DNA of 64,000 nt from Tanypteryx hageni (lineage: Eukaryota > Arthropoda > Insecta > Odonata > Petaluridae), in contig CM054114.1 of assembly GCA_028673005.1 (NCBI GenBank), positions 15,625,516 to 15,689,515 of the forward strand, in the 5' to 3' direction. This document shows positions 32,578-42,674 of this stretch, in pieces (position 1 is the first letter of the stretch; each line of letters opens with the position of its first letter). The position numbers and the translations under genes are program-made. The notes under the pieces are model-generated. The model saw nothing but the letters and a program-made list of their open reading frames with translations. It searched no databases and was not told the DNA's origin.

Positions 32578-32706
32578 CCATAACTGCTGTAATCAGATTC
32601 GAGGGAAATGTGAGATGATGTTCCTTTGGACTTGACACCACCCATGCTGCTCCTCCTGTGGTTGGCCAATAATGTATCCACCATGCCTTCTGATGTGTCA
32701 CTATCC
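32578..32706 (-). CDS. Gene 2, Ser-rich tail exon
   Basis: Minus strand: acceptor TCTATCTTTCTAG, 129 nt, donor GTGAGG. The first base completes an Arg codon begun at the end of the coiled-coil exon (AG + G), and two bases remain at the end. The peptide runs DSDTSEGMVDTLLANHRRSS, then MGGVKSKGTSSHISLESDYS and SY. It looks like a phosphorylatable, mostly disordered segment. The acceptor and donor quality, the matching phase and a peptide free of stops in a very AT-rich setting support a real exon. The raw ORF in another frame (32,552-32,746) is a shadow. Confidence 0.65.
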
Positions 32707-33381
32707 CTAGAAAGATAGAGAATATACCTCGACTAAATATTTTCACAAACCATTAAACTATGGAAGCATTTTTTTATATTTCTTCATAGAAGTTTAGCAC
32801 ACCATTTCTAAAATTACATTTATTACAGTTAGCAAATAGAACCAACAGTTCATTACAATCTCAGTACAAAAATACCTCAAGAAATTTTTTTAAATAATAG
32901 ACAAAAATCACATACCAATCATGCTACAATCAAGAGATTTAAATTTCTTTGATGAAGTTAGTTTTCAAGAGCAATATAAGGTGTAATTAACTATATGTCA
33001 CTGAAATATCTTCCAAATTACATTAAAACAAATGCATTGAAGCAATAAACTGAAATTAAAATTCTTTCCAAAGTAAAATAAACATGGTTCCTTATTTTAC
33101 AGATGCCGATCGTCATCATAAAATATTCCATAGAGAATAATCTCTATATGCTAAATAATGGAAATATTATTCGAAACTTCTTAGGTAGCCAAATTTATAT
33201 TAACTTAAATACTTATTGGACCCTTAAATATCTCTCAACGTACTGCCAGCTCTTGCACACAATATAATATCACATAGCATGATGCTACATGTTAATATGA
33301 ACAAGATAAAAAGGTTTCTTGTAATTTAATCTAAGCACAAAACATCAAACAAATAAACTGACAACAATTTGCATCACTCAC
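32707..33381 (-). other. Gene 2 intron
   Basis: AT-rich sequence between two phase-compatible exons; nothing else recognised. Confidence 0.5.
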
Positions 33382-33845
33382 CTCTTCGACTCATCCTCCT
33401 CCCCTCCACTGCTCCCGCTCCCCAACTCTCCCCTCATGGCAGCCTGAAGGTCTCCCAGCCTCGCAAGTGCCGGATGTAAGTCAGCTGGCATTGTGGTCAC
33501 TTCAGCCTCAGCCATCATGGCTCTCTGCTCTGCTTCTACCTTCCTCGCTCCAGCTTCTGCCTCCCGGGCAGCTGCAGTGGCAGCCTCTTCCCTTGCCTCC
33601 CTGGCTGCCCACTGCACGCAATGCAGTGATTCTTGTGCAGCCAGCTCACGCACCCTTGCTGCATTTGCCTTGGATGTTGCCTCCTTTAGACGTGTTAGAA
33701 CAGCATTTACCACATGAAAGTCCTCAGGATTACATATTAACGAGTTATAGTTTCGGAGATAAAAATTCGAGAGTGCCCAATCTTTTGATACCGTTTCATA
33801 CCTATTTTCCATAAAGAACGCTTTTGAAATCTCTGTGTATTCCAT
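33382..33845 (-). CDS. Gene 2, Ala/Glu-rich coiled-coil exon (5' limit uncertain)
   Basis: The minus-strand frame is open for 155 codons and ends at the donor GTGAGT (33,381-33,376) with two bases left over. The core is helical and charged: NAVLTRLKEATSKANAARVR, ELAAQESLHCVQWAAREARE, EAATAAAREAEAGARKVEAE, QRAMMAEAEVTT, then an acidic Gly/Ser end SGSSGGEEDESKR. GC-rich with regular codon structure, unlike its surroundings. The first ~37 codons (33,735-33,845, MEYTEISKAFFMEN...) are also found at 62,503-62,613, so that part is a repeat and either an exonised piece or upstream of the true acceptor. Likely a trimeric or dimeric coiled coil in the cytoplasmic tail. Protein family not recognised. 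Confidence 0.65.
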
Positions 33846-34170
33846 TTATGGAGTATAATTTTCCATCTTGTTTTTCATTACGAGTCCAAAATCCATTCGT
33901 TTATGTATGCATGCTTTTACTCGTCATCATAGGTACAAACAACATAATAACTAAATCTAATAAAAACCATTATAGAAAGCTCGTAAGAGTACAAGCTTAG
34001 TTAATGGTGGAAAGTAATTGGTGTTTGCAGGTAAGTTTACTACTGGCCTTGCTAAATCCTAGTATTGTGCCAAAGGTCTATTGAAATTTACGGGTCAGAT
34101 CCGAGCATTCAAGAACAAGCCTTTAAAAATGCTTGTCTGAGGTATCTTCAATAGCCACAACTAGGTTTGA

Positions 34171-34215
34171 AAAATCAGATGCGCATTTTGGCTACAAAGC
34201 AGCCTTCATCAGTGG
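34171..34215 (-). ncRNA. Third Penelope hammerhead-like relic
   Basis: Minus strand: CTGATGA (34,212-34,206), one unpaired A, helix II GGCT/AGCC with loop, then AAAA in place of GAAA, and a GCGC helix III. Same architecture as 8,600-8,655 with one core base lost. The surrounding 34,050-34,230 is probably the remnant of its element. Confidence 0.5.
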
Positions 34216-34225
34216 TATTTCACCA

Positions 34226-35604
34226 AAAATAGATGATATCTATTATATGGAATCAGACTTTTATATATAGAAATCAGAATGATTGTATTATTTTTATTTC
34301 AGTGGCTAATGCATATATATTTTATCTGCCAATTATATTGTAACAATTCCTTTTCCCGAAACAATCTATTTTAAACAAGATAAGAGAATAAAAATAACGA
34401 AAAGAGAAAAAGATTGGGCATTTTTCGTATCTTGAAATCGATACGTTTTCCTTAATCCCTTTATTTTCTAGGCCTTTTCCACCTCGTTCACCCTCGGCAC
34501 CTTATCTAATGAAATGTAATCACAAGGAAACAAGTTGAAGCCATATTTTTCCTCTGTTATCACAATTTTTGTGCCCCATTTCAATCTCAGAAAATCTGAA
34601 ACGTTGATAATACATCATTCATATAACATTTTATGATTTCGAGGTTGGGAATTGAATTATCAAAATATTTTTATCACCTTTTCCAATTATTATTTTCTAT
34701 TTTTCAGGTAATAGGTCCCAACAGTTTTTCAGGTCCTTTAAGATCATTCAGAAAGAAATGTTATCTCTACATATGTATCTGTTTGCCATATCTATTACTT
34801 GTACTCTAATGATGTGATAATTAGATCAGTTTTAATATTACAAAGTGAGCTAGAAAAAATCCAATTATTATCTTATTCGTAGCACCATTTGAGGTTATTA
34901 TTTACGTTCGCTTCGGTCAAAAAAAACTTATTTCGAAATTTAATTTCAATCTAGGAATGATGTACAAAAGTTCAATTTTCTTTGTAGTTAACGTGGGAAT
35001 TGACACGTATTCTATCAATGATACCGATAAAGAAAATCGTGGTTGTGTTCGTTGCCTCATGCAATCTAAAGAAACCAGTTTGGATTGTTTCTTCCTGAGC
35101 CTATTTTCCAAAATTAGTGATTTTCAGTGACTCCATTAATTGCTTATGCCAATGAAACTCCCAACTCTGATTGCGTTAAACCACTGTTTCACAAACAATG
35201 TTTCTTTTATCCTTAAAATATATAACCTCATTTACTTAGATTCTGAACATAAAAATGCATCAACACAAACACAATTACAGACCCAGTAGCTGAAGATCTA
35301 TTGGATAAGAGAATGCTACTTGCATCTCCTGTCATTCAGCCAATGAAGCTAGGTATATCAAACTAAAAACTTTCTTATGTAATCATGTTTGGAAAGTATA
35401 AAACTGATTGATTTGTAAAAGTTGTCTGGTTTAATTAGCTATTTAATCCATTATATCATTTTGTACTGCAGGATATAAACTCATGGCAATGTAATAACTA
35501 ACCTCAAAAGGCTCCATCATAATTCTCCGAACCAATGACCTGGTAGGGCATCTTCATCATCCCCCCCTCCATATTGCCTCACACTCCCCAACCCCTTCTC
35601 TCAC
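34226..35604. other. Gene 2 intron, nothing recognised
   Basis: AT-rich; no supported feature. Confidence 0.5.
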
Positions 35605-36116
35605 TCCCCTCTCTTCACTCCATCAAATTCCTCCTCTACCTCCAACTCCCACCACCCCCATCCCCGAAAACTCCTCCACACCCTCCTTCCCTCCACCCTC
35701 TCCACACCCTGCACACCATCCACACCCACAACCCCATCCACACCCTCCACCCCATCCACACCCTCCACACCATCCACAACCTCCACATCATCCACATTCT
35801 CCACATCCTCCACACCCTCCACACCAACCACCCCATCCACAACCTCCACACCATCCACACCCTCCACATTCTCCACATCTTCCACACCATCCACACCCTC
35901 CACCACACCCACAACCCCATCCACACCCTCCACCCCATCCACACCCTCCACACCATCCACAACCTCCACACCAACCACCACATCCACACCCTCCACATCC
36001 ACCACATCCTCCACACCCTCCTCATCCTCCACACCCTCCACACCCTCCACGTCCTTTACACCCTCCAACCCCTCCTCCTCTGCCACCTCCTCCCCAACCC
36101 TAGCTCTCTCCTGCAC
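35605..36116 (-). CDS. Gene 2, acidic exon containing an in-frame 9-bp minisatellite
   Basis: The minus strand has a clear acceptor (ATTTATTTCAG) and then VQERARVGEEVAEEEGLEGV, after which the frame is a long series of GVE/GVD/DVE triplets to about 35,690, followed by WELEVEEEFDGVKRG. A GTGAGA donor at 35,604-35,599 would end it after 512 nt with two bases over; read on, the frame hits TGA three bases later. The repeat unit is 9 bp (TCCACACCC on the plus strand), so copy-number changes keep the frame. Start phase 0 agrees with the preceding phase-0 mini-exons. The large open ORFs on the plus strand and in another minus frame are by-products of the 9-bp period. Confidence 0.5.
35690..36060. 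repeat. 9-bp minisatellite with a higher-order period of about 183 bp
   Basis: The unit TCCACACCC varies at a few positions. The phrase ACACCCACAACCCCATCC followed by the same order of variants occurs at 35,722 and 35,905, showing a block duplication 183 bp apart (a multiple of 3, so frame is kept). Confidence 0.9.
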
Positions 36117-36989
36117 CTGAAATAAATGCCAGAATAAATCAATTAAGGAATGAATTGCTAAATATTAACTTATTTTTAGATTCTGCAAAGCTCTATGAAA
36201 AATCAAAATTGTTAAACTAAATACTAATAAACATAACTCGGCACAATTCTCATTTCTTGTTCCTACTGTTCAGCCAGCAATGCTATATCAAACTACACCC
36301 ACTTGACGCCCTTAATTGGTGCCAGGAAAATCAGGCGCTAACTGAAACAGTGCTATTCGGAACACGTACATCCATAACAAATGAAGTTTTTAATTCGTTC
36401 CTGAGATTCTGTTAATGGAAATGAAAATGGTAATATTTTACAAATAATACACCAATGTATTATTTGTTAACCATATTACGTAACGTATAATAGGTCATAA
36501 TTTGCATTGCAATTATATTTAAATTGTACAATAAAACTTGAATATAAATGAAGATCATACTGCATTTTACGGAACTTATGTTGATCTCATGTGGGATATG
36601 AGCTTTAATGGGGTTAGAGCAGAATTTTCAAAGTATGAGCCGCAAAATGTTGAAAATGGGCCGCAAGGACCTTACCCACAAAACTTATAGTTCCTTGATG
36701 GGTAAAAGGTTATTACCAAATCAGTCGAATACCATCCTTACAAAATTTCCCACCCATTCCCGCTGTTAGAGCACTTGTCATTGTTCTACCCCTTTCTCAA
36801 AAACTGACCTACTGCAGCACCCTCGTGCAGCAAAGGAGCACCATCTGCTTCCTCACGAAGTATTTTCCTGGAAAATGCAAAGCGTATTTTACGAAGTTTC
36901 ATTCTCGATAATCTTATATCTGAGGATAAATTTTGTTGAAGTTATATTTCCGGAAACCAATCCTATTGTTAATTACAACTAATTCAAAA

Positions 36990-38245
36990 CGGAGAAATCT
37001 CCCAATAACCATAAAAATAATAAAAAGGAAAAACACACGCCGGTTGAGGAGAAATTACTCCACGCCAGGGACCTAGCACACGCTATCTCAGACACACTCC
37101 GGGTTTATGGGAAACTACTCCATGCCAGAGACTTTTTCTCACACACGCACAAAACATAAAATAATTTAGTGAGCACATGAAACACTTTGATGACATCGAT
37201 ATTGACAATAACATGTCTGAAGAAACATTTACTAAACAAGAACCCAATCTCTTGAGCAAAGAATTTAACTTTTGTCTCCTTTACATAGAACCTTATTTAG
37301 ATAATATTATAGGCATTGAATAATCCATTAAAAACCTTGATGATACTACCATAAATCACGTAAGAGCTGCTTGAACAATACAACTGGAATATAATATAAA
37401 AAACAACACTACAAATCACCTTCCCAGTCCCGATTACAAACTCATCAAACTTTTAAAATTAAAAGACTTTTTATTTAAAAGCCGATAAAGGAAATTCCGT
37501 TGGCATCGTGTCATGAATCAGCAAGATTATTTTGATAAAGTTGAACAATTATTTGAAAACGGACCTTATTCACTTCTCAACAGAAATTCTTTTAATCAAA
37601 TGATTTTTTCTACCAAGGACACCATAAAAGAAAAAACTGCCTACAACTCAGAAGAGGTCTTACATTATAAGATTACGGTTTCAAATCCTACCATTTCAAT
37701 GTCACATTGTTTACCTTAAGTTCACAAACCCGGAATTTCTGAGACCTATTGCTTCATATATTGATTTCCACACTTATCTCCTTTATAAATGGATAGTTGA
37801 CGAATTTAAAAACCTGAAGATTCATTGACACTGCCAAAAATGTAATACTTAGTGATTCCCAAGCGTTAGATTCTTTTGATGTCACGTCTCTCTTTCCTAG
37901 CATCCCAATAAATACTACACTTAGTTTTCTCGCTTCCCCCGACATCCATTGAATAAATTAACTCTTCTAAATTCTGCATGGGACAAACTTTTTTCCTATT
38001 CTATAAAAACATTTACAAACATCAGGATTGGGCAGCCATTGGGAATCAACTTTCACCTTTTGGCCAATTTATTCATGAACTTCTTTGAACAAAAACACAA
38101 TTAGTTTCCAATAGGAACCCAGAGAGTGTGACTGCAGCAGTGTTAGGCCCCTGGCGCAGAGTAATTTCCCTTAAACCGGCGTGTGAGCAGTCCCTTTTTA
38201 CTATTTTTATGGTTATTAGGAGGTTTCTCCATTTTTCATTACTAC
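36990..38245 (+). mobile_element. Penelope-like element, internally deleted, with inverted terminal repeats
   Basis: The left end (36,990-37,095, GGAGAAATCTCCCAATAACC, ACGCCGGTTGAGG, ACGCCAGGGACC) is repeated inverted at 38,150-38,245. Coding remnants on the plus strand: KADKGNSVGIVS then NQQDYFDKVEQLFENG (37,470-37,560), VHKPGISE and LRPIASYIDF (37,720-37,770), and SFDVTSLFPSIPINTT (37,875-37,920). These are RT motifs 1-3 of Penelope elements. Frameshifts separate them, and the RYVDD part and endonuclease are deleted. A related end fragment lies inverted at about 43,965-44,100. Confidence 0.85.
37513..37719 (+). pseudogene. Penelope reverse transcriptase N-terminal fragment
   Basis: The ORF has a true ATG and reads MNQQDYFDKVEQLFENGPYS and onward; the upstream frame supplies ADKGNSVGIV. 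Relatives continue to LPKVHKPG, which here is reached only after the stop in CCT TAA GTT (37,717-37,719). Dead. Confidence 0.75.
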
Positions 38246-38612
38246 CAATCTTTACTGCTTCTCTTTTACCCAAAACTCCTGCATTGCCTTTCTTTAGTTA
38301 CGACTGTAAGGTGAAAGTCTTAAAATCAATTTTTTGGGATGTCATCAAACTAATACCATAGTAAGATTCCTCGTGTGAAAAGAGAAAGGAAAGTGATTTG
38401 TCAGTATATTTCTTTCCTTTGATGACAAGAATGGAAAACTATCTGAAATCCATGTAATAATTCTTTATATTCTACCATATTTGCCATATGATTTTTGCCA
38501 TCATGTAATTTCCAACTCTACTTTGCAATAAGATAAACAGGATTTTTATTTTACTGGCGTAATTTATAACTCATTTTCGAATAGCGTTGTATAAATACTG
38601 TTTCGATTAATA

Positions 38613-38613
<1 letters not shown>

Positions 38614-38651
<38 letters not shown>
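38614..38651. repeat. (TA)n microsatellite
   Basis: Pure TA run. Confidence 0.95.
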
Positions 38652-38657
<6 letters not shown>

Positions 38658-38902
38658 AAGTACCATAATGATTATTTTATTATACAGAGTAACTATCGAT
38701 CATTTCAATCTGCCTAGTAATATCAAGGCATTGAAAGAAATGTCTTGCATATTTGTGCGCTTCAGCTTTAAAATAATTTATTGGCGTAAATAGTGTGGTA
38801 ATAAGGCAGTAAAATAGTTTTTAATTAATATTTAATGAGTTCCAAATAAAATCAGCGGAAATTCTATTTGGAAAAGGAACTAATTATTAAGTTTTTCTGT
38901 TA

Positions 38903-39172
38903 TTAAATTGCGCTCGCTTCTTGGATGATTCCATTTTCCAGTTTAATTATATTGTATTGTATGGCATGCTGATTAATTTCTAGACTGGTTTCCAAAGGAT
39001 TTGTTTTAGCTAAAACTTTAAAATATCTTAAAATTGTGATATCGGAGCGAGATTTGTACTGTTCTAAGGGGAAAAGAATGTAAATTCTAATTCTTATCAC
39101 AGAAATTTGGTAATTGATCATATTTTCTCGAAAGTCTACTAAAACGTACGGCTTTGGCATTTTAAATCGCAT
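38903..39172 (-). other. Second copy of the coding-like segment at 10,450-10,600
   Basis: The minus strand reads YKSRSDITILRYFKV, matching the plus-strand ORF at 10,233-10,667. DNA similarity is spread over about 150 bp. An X-box-like GTTGCCATGGAGAC lies just upstream (39,184-39,197). Unknown repeat family or duplicated exon. Confidence 0.4.
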
Positions 39173-39183
39173 TTTATCGGATT

Positions 39184-39197
39184 GTTGCCATGGAGAC
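39184..39197 (+). promoter_or_regulatory. X-box-like motif
   Basis: GTTGCCATGGAGAC is one base from the classical RFX X-box. It lies directly 5' of the minus-strand segment above. Pattern only. Confidence 0.3.
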
Positions 39198-40317
39198 GAC
39201 TATTACCGAACTCGGCTTGAGCATAGACGAGTGAACAAATGGATTATTTTCTTTTCCGCTCGACTACCATTCAGCAATGGACACTTAATCCATACATGTT
39301 AGAGTATAAACAGTAGCGTTAATTACATTTGTTTATTTAAAATAATACATGCAAAATACTACTATAATGTCAGAAAGAGATTTTGACATTGCTTTTAGTA
39401 TTTTAAACCTGATAATACTCTATTAATTTGTTTTTGCAATTTTTCTCTATCATTGATAAACTATGAATTGCAAATGGTATTTATGCCATGGGAATTCCTT
39501 GGAATGACTAACACATAGTGAAACATTTCCTGCCATTATAAGTAATCAATTAGGGATGTAAACTTTGGAAAACCAGCCTGCATTAGTCCTGGTTTGGACA
39601 TCTTGTTAAGATGTAAATTCAGCTCTGTATTTCTGGTTTAAAAGCAGCGCATATATATTCTATGTGTGAAATGTTACTTTTGTACTCTATGTACGAAAGA
39701 TTTAATTAATTTACGCTATTTTCTGTCGCAGGTTAACTAATTATTAATTTATATGTAGCAATTTATGAATACAAATTTTTGTGGGCCGCAACATATATGT
39801 TCATATTTTACAGGGCCGCAGAGAAAAAAGTTTCAAAACCCCTGTGGTCTTGATAAATAAAAGAACGAGGAATGAGACCAAATACAGGAAGAATTCAAAT
39901 ATCTTGGTATTGCATTAAAAAAAACTGAACAACCAAATAGGGAGCAATAAACAAAAAATACAAAGCACGAAAGGAATGCAAACATATTTTAATTTAATGA
40001 GCGAAATGCTGGGACGAAGGCATGTGTCCTGAAATTAAACATTTAATTTAACCTCAAGAGTTTAGATTTTCCCCTTTTTCTTCTCTGACTGCCGGTTATC
40101 AGTCATTATCTATTTTATTTAAAGGGAAAATATATTTTAAATAAAGTTCACTCTATATTTTGACCTACATAAACAGCGACAAGTGCACACAGAACCAACC
40201 ATCAAGCAACTGTAAATACTGATGTCTTGTGTGTTGTAAATGCTCAGTGGACATCTCATATTACACCAGAAATTTTGAAGTGTTAATATGGAATGCGCGA
40301 GCGCAATTCAGATGTGA

Positions 40318-40677
40318 TGCCACTACTGCAAATTATTTTTTTTGTTTTAATGAATTTATTTAGGTCTGGTCAAACGGATGCCACAGAAATTTTGTATGAA
40401 GGAGGTGCGCAACACATTAAAATGAAATCAAGACGTGTTTTATAGATATAAAATTCATGACTGCACATACAAGGAATAAAATTCTTTACGTTTTGCATAA
40501 CTTTCAACGATATTTAATATTTATAGGATATAAATATATTCAAAACCATAGCGGCCATAACGGCATATTTGTTTCAGATCAGACATACGGGTGCGCCATA
40601 ATAACAAATTAAACTCTAAATGACGGTATTGAACGGAATTGGATTCTACGCATTCTCGTCCAAAGCCATGAATTTTA
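40318..40677. other. Nothing recognised
   Basis: AT-rich filler between the duplicated block and an inverted-repeat element. Confidence 0.5.
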
Positions 40678-41245
40678 TTAGTGCTTTTCGTCATTGCTGA
40701 AAAGCACTATTATCTAAGTGATGTCCGTCCGTCCGTACGCATATATCAGGGAAGAATCGGATAAATCGATTTCAACCAAATTTGGTACATAGAATACTGA
40801 CATAAATTAATGACCAAAATAACATGTTTGGGCCAACTCGACTACTCAGGGGGGCCACAATTGCAAAGTTATACATTTCGGTAGTTATGAATTTGGATGG
40901 ATTTAACTTAACCGATTACAAAGAAATTTTTTTTAAAGAGGCATGCAACATAATATGACAAATAAATATTTTTGTATAGTTATAGAAAACAGGGCAGCCA
41001 TAATACAAGGAAGAAAAAATTTTCTTTTTACAGGTATTTGTGTTGAACTGTCTATTGCAATTGTGGCACCCATGCTTGGTCGATCCGGTCCAAATATGTC
41101 ATTTTGGTCATGTACTTATTTGAAAATTCTAGGTACCAAATTTGGTTGAAATCGGTGCCAGTTCTTTCCTGATATACGCGCACGGACTGACGGACGGACA
41201 TCCACGAAGATAATAGTGCTTTTCAGCAGTGACGAAAAGCACTAA
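40678..41245. mobile_element. 568-bp inverted-repeat MITE-like element
   Basis: About 75 bp at each end are inverted repeats. Each end is itself a hairpin (TTAGTGCTTTTCGTCA...TGCTGAAAAGCACT), followed inward by a GTCCGTCCGTC-type run and ATATCAGG. The interior is related to the 290-bp tandem array at 5,815-6,560 (CAATTGTGGCACCC, GTCGATCCGGTCCAAATATG). No ORF. Confidence 0.85.
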
Positions 41246-41700
41246 AATGGGGGAGGGAAAGTGAAGGTAAACGATGGGTGTGATAAACAAGGAAAATTCT
41301 TATTGTGATTTTAAAAGTTAAATATATCTGACTTCTTATTCTAATGGGTAACTCGTAATTAAATTTTTCTGTCAACTCATCATGACGTTATCTTTCAGTT
41401 ATTTATGTTATTATGGTAGGAAGGAAGGAATAAGGAATCTCGGCACGACAGTCGATCTAGCATATTCCTTCGAAGTGATCGTATCGGATATACCTTGTAT
41501 TAAATCGGTGATATTAAGTTGTAACGGAAGATCTATTTCTTCATATTATGCTTGTTCATAAATTTGGTCCCTATAAACCATGTTTCCGAGATCAAATATA
41601 TCTTTAAGCCTACCAGTCATTAACAAGATTTTGAAGTAGGTACTTATCCTACATCCAAATAATTGAAAATTGCAATTTTACGCTTTCTTGCACAAATATC
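41246..41700. other. Nothing recognised
   Basis: No supported ORF or repeat. Confidence 0.5.
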
Positions 41701-41705
41701 GAAAA

Positions 41706-41768
41706 AACACCTTGCGACGAAAGGTCATTCGCGGCGAAACGGCTGCGGCGAAACGGCCGCGGCGAAAC
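41706..41768. repeat. Short tandem GCGGCGAAACGGC-type repeats
   Basis: Three near-identical units of 13-14 bp next to the MULE fragment. Similar short GC-rich arrays occur at 56,299-56,405 and 60,200-60,280. Confidence 0.7.
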
Positions 41769-41789
41769 GTCCTAGACCCCTAGATTCGA

Positions 41790-42110
41790 TGGAAATAAAA
41801 AGTAATCGACAAGAGAAATTTATGTTTATAAATGGCACCGTCATTTTCGACCAATGCGAACTTGGAACTTTTAGCTAGCATGGATATTATTTTTGTTGGT
41901 GGCACATTTAAAAAGTCAGGTTTTTACTATCCACGGCATACCTTTGGTATTTTTCTTGCTTCCTAATAAAGGCGGTGAGGCTTTTCAATATTTAATCTCC
42001 TAATGGTTTAAACTCCGGTTAAATTTATCACCAAGTATAGTGTACACGGATTTCCAGAAAGCTATTTTTCTTACAGACAGAAAAATGGGAAGGAAACTTT
42101 AGTTTCGCGC
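41790..42110 (+). pseudogene. MULE (Mutator-like) transposase fragment
   Basis: With frameshifts the plus strand reads EKFMFINGTVIFDQCELGTF, then MDIIFVGGTFKKSGFYY (the D in the usual VDGTF is G here), PLVFFLLPNKGGEAFQYLIS and VYTDFQKAIF. This is the start of the MULE DDE domain up to the second Asp (TDFQKA). From 42,111 to 42,440 only unassignable debris follows, with the phrase GAGTTAGTA repeated three times near 42,117-42,200. Confidence 0.7.
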
Positions 42111-42674
42111 TGGGATTGAGTTAGTATGTCCTTCCGAAAACCCTGGGACGGAGTTAGTATTTTTTTTGACCGCTGCTGGATGGAATTAGTATGCACCGAC
42201 CTCAAGTCCTTGGCCGTACGAATTAATCATAACTTTTTAATGCATTTCTGATGAGAATGCATCTCTGTTTAACACTGTACGTAGTTTCTCGACTATGCAC
42301 GTCTTTTAATCGGTTTTCTACGGCAAATATTAACGAAGTTGATATTTTTTGCTCAAAGGTACCATCCCAGTGGGTTTGTTTCCAGCGGTTTCTGCCACAT
42401 TTAAACGCTCTTATGTATCACGAGGCGACATGACACCATTTTGTTCTCATTACGACTACTATGAGTTTTAATTTCGTCCCGCTTGATTTTTGCGCTTGAA
42501 ATAAAAAATATGTGACACTAAATTTTTGCAGGCCCCTTAGCTGTTACAAAAGTAGATTTTAAAGATCAATGGTCAAGTTCAGCCAACTTATTACCGTATT
42601 TATCGCAACACTGCGTATGTTCCAGTTTACGTTCTGATGAGAGATCCCATGTGAATAGGGTGATCAGATGCTGA

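Larger units (their letters stand above)
36610..39846. mobile_element. Insertion with hAT-like ends (composite)
   Basis: The right end read inward on the minus strand is CAGGGGTTTTGAAACTTTTT followed by a GCGGCCC phrase, the style of many hAT termini. The left end GGGGTTAGAGCAGAATTTTC then AAAG...GCCGC is a poorer match. Inside lie a Penelope fragment, a (TA)n run and the 38,900-39,172 repeat, so several elements are nested. Confidence 0.45.
36250..40317. repeat. Copy B of the duplicated block, split by a 3.3-kb insertion
   Basis: 36,250-36,556 and 39,845-40,317 match 1-332 and 513-945. The homology break marks an insertion and a small loss of about 180 bp relative to copy A. Confidence 0.85.

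Noticed and set aside
33382..33845. RUN-domain protein
   Set aside because: A loose resemblance of the first 50 residues to the end of RUN domains; that part is a dispersed repeat, so the similarity is not meaningful.
35574..36125. 183-residue plus-strand ORF (His/Thr/Leu-rich) and a Trp/Arg-rich minus ORF
   Set aside because: By-products of the 9-bp repeat, which leaves several frames open; only the minus frame with an acceptor and matching phase is kept.
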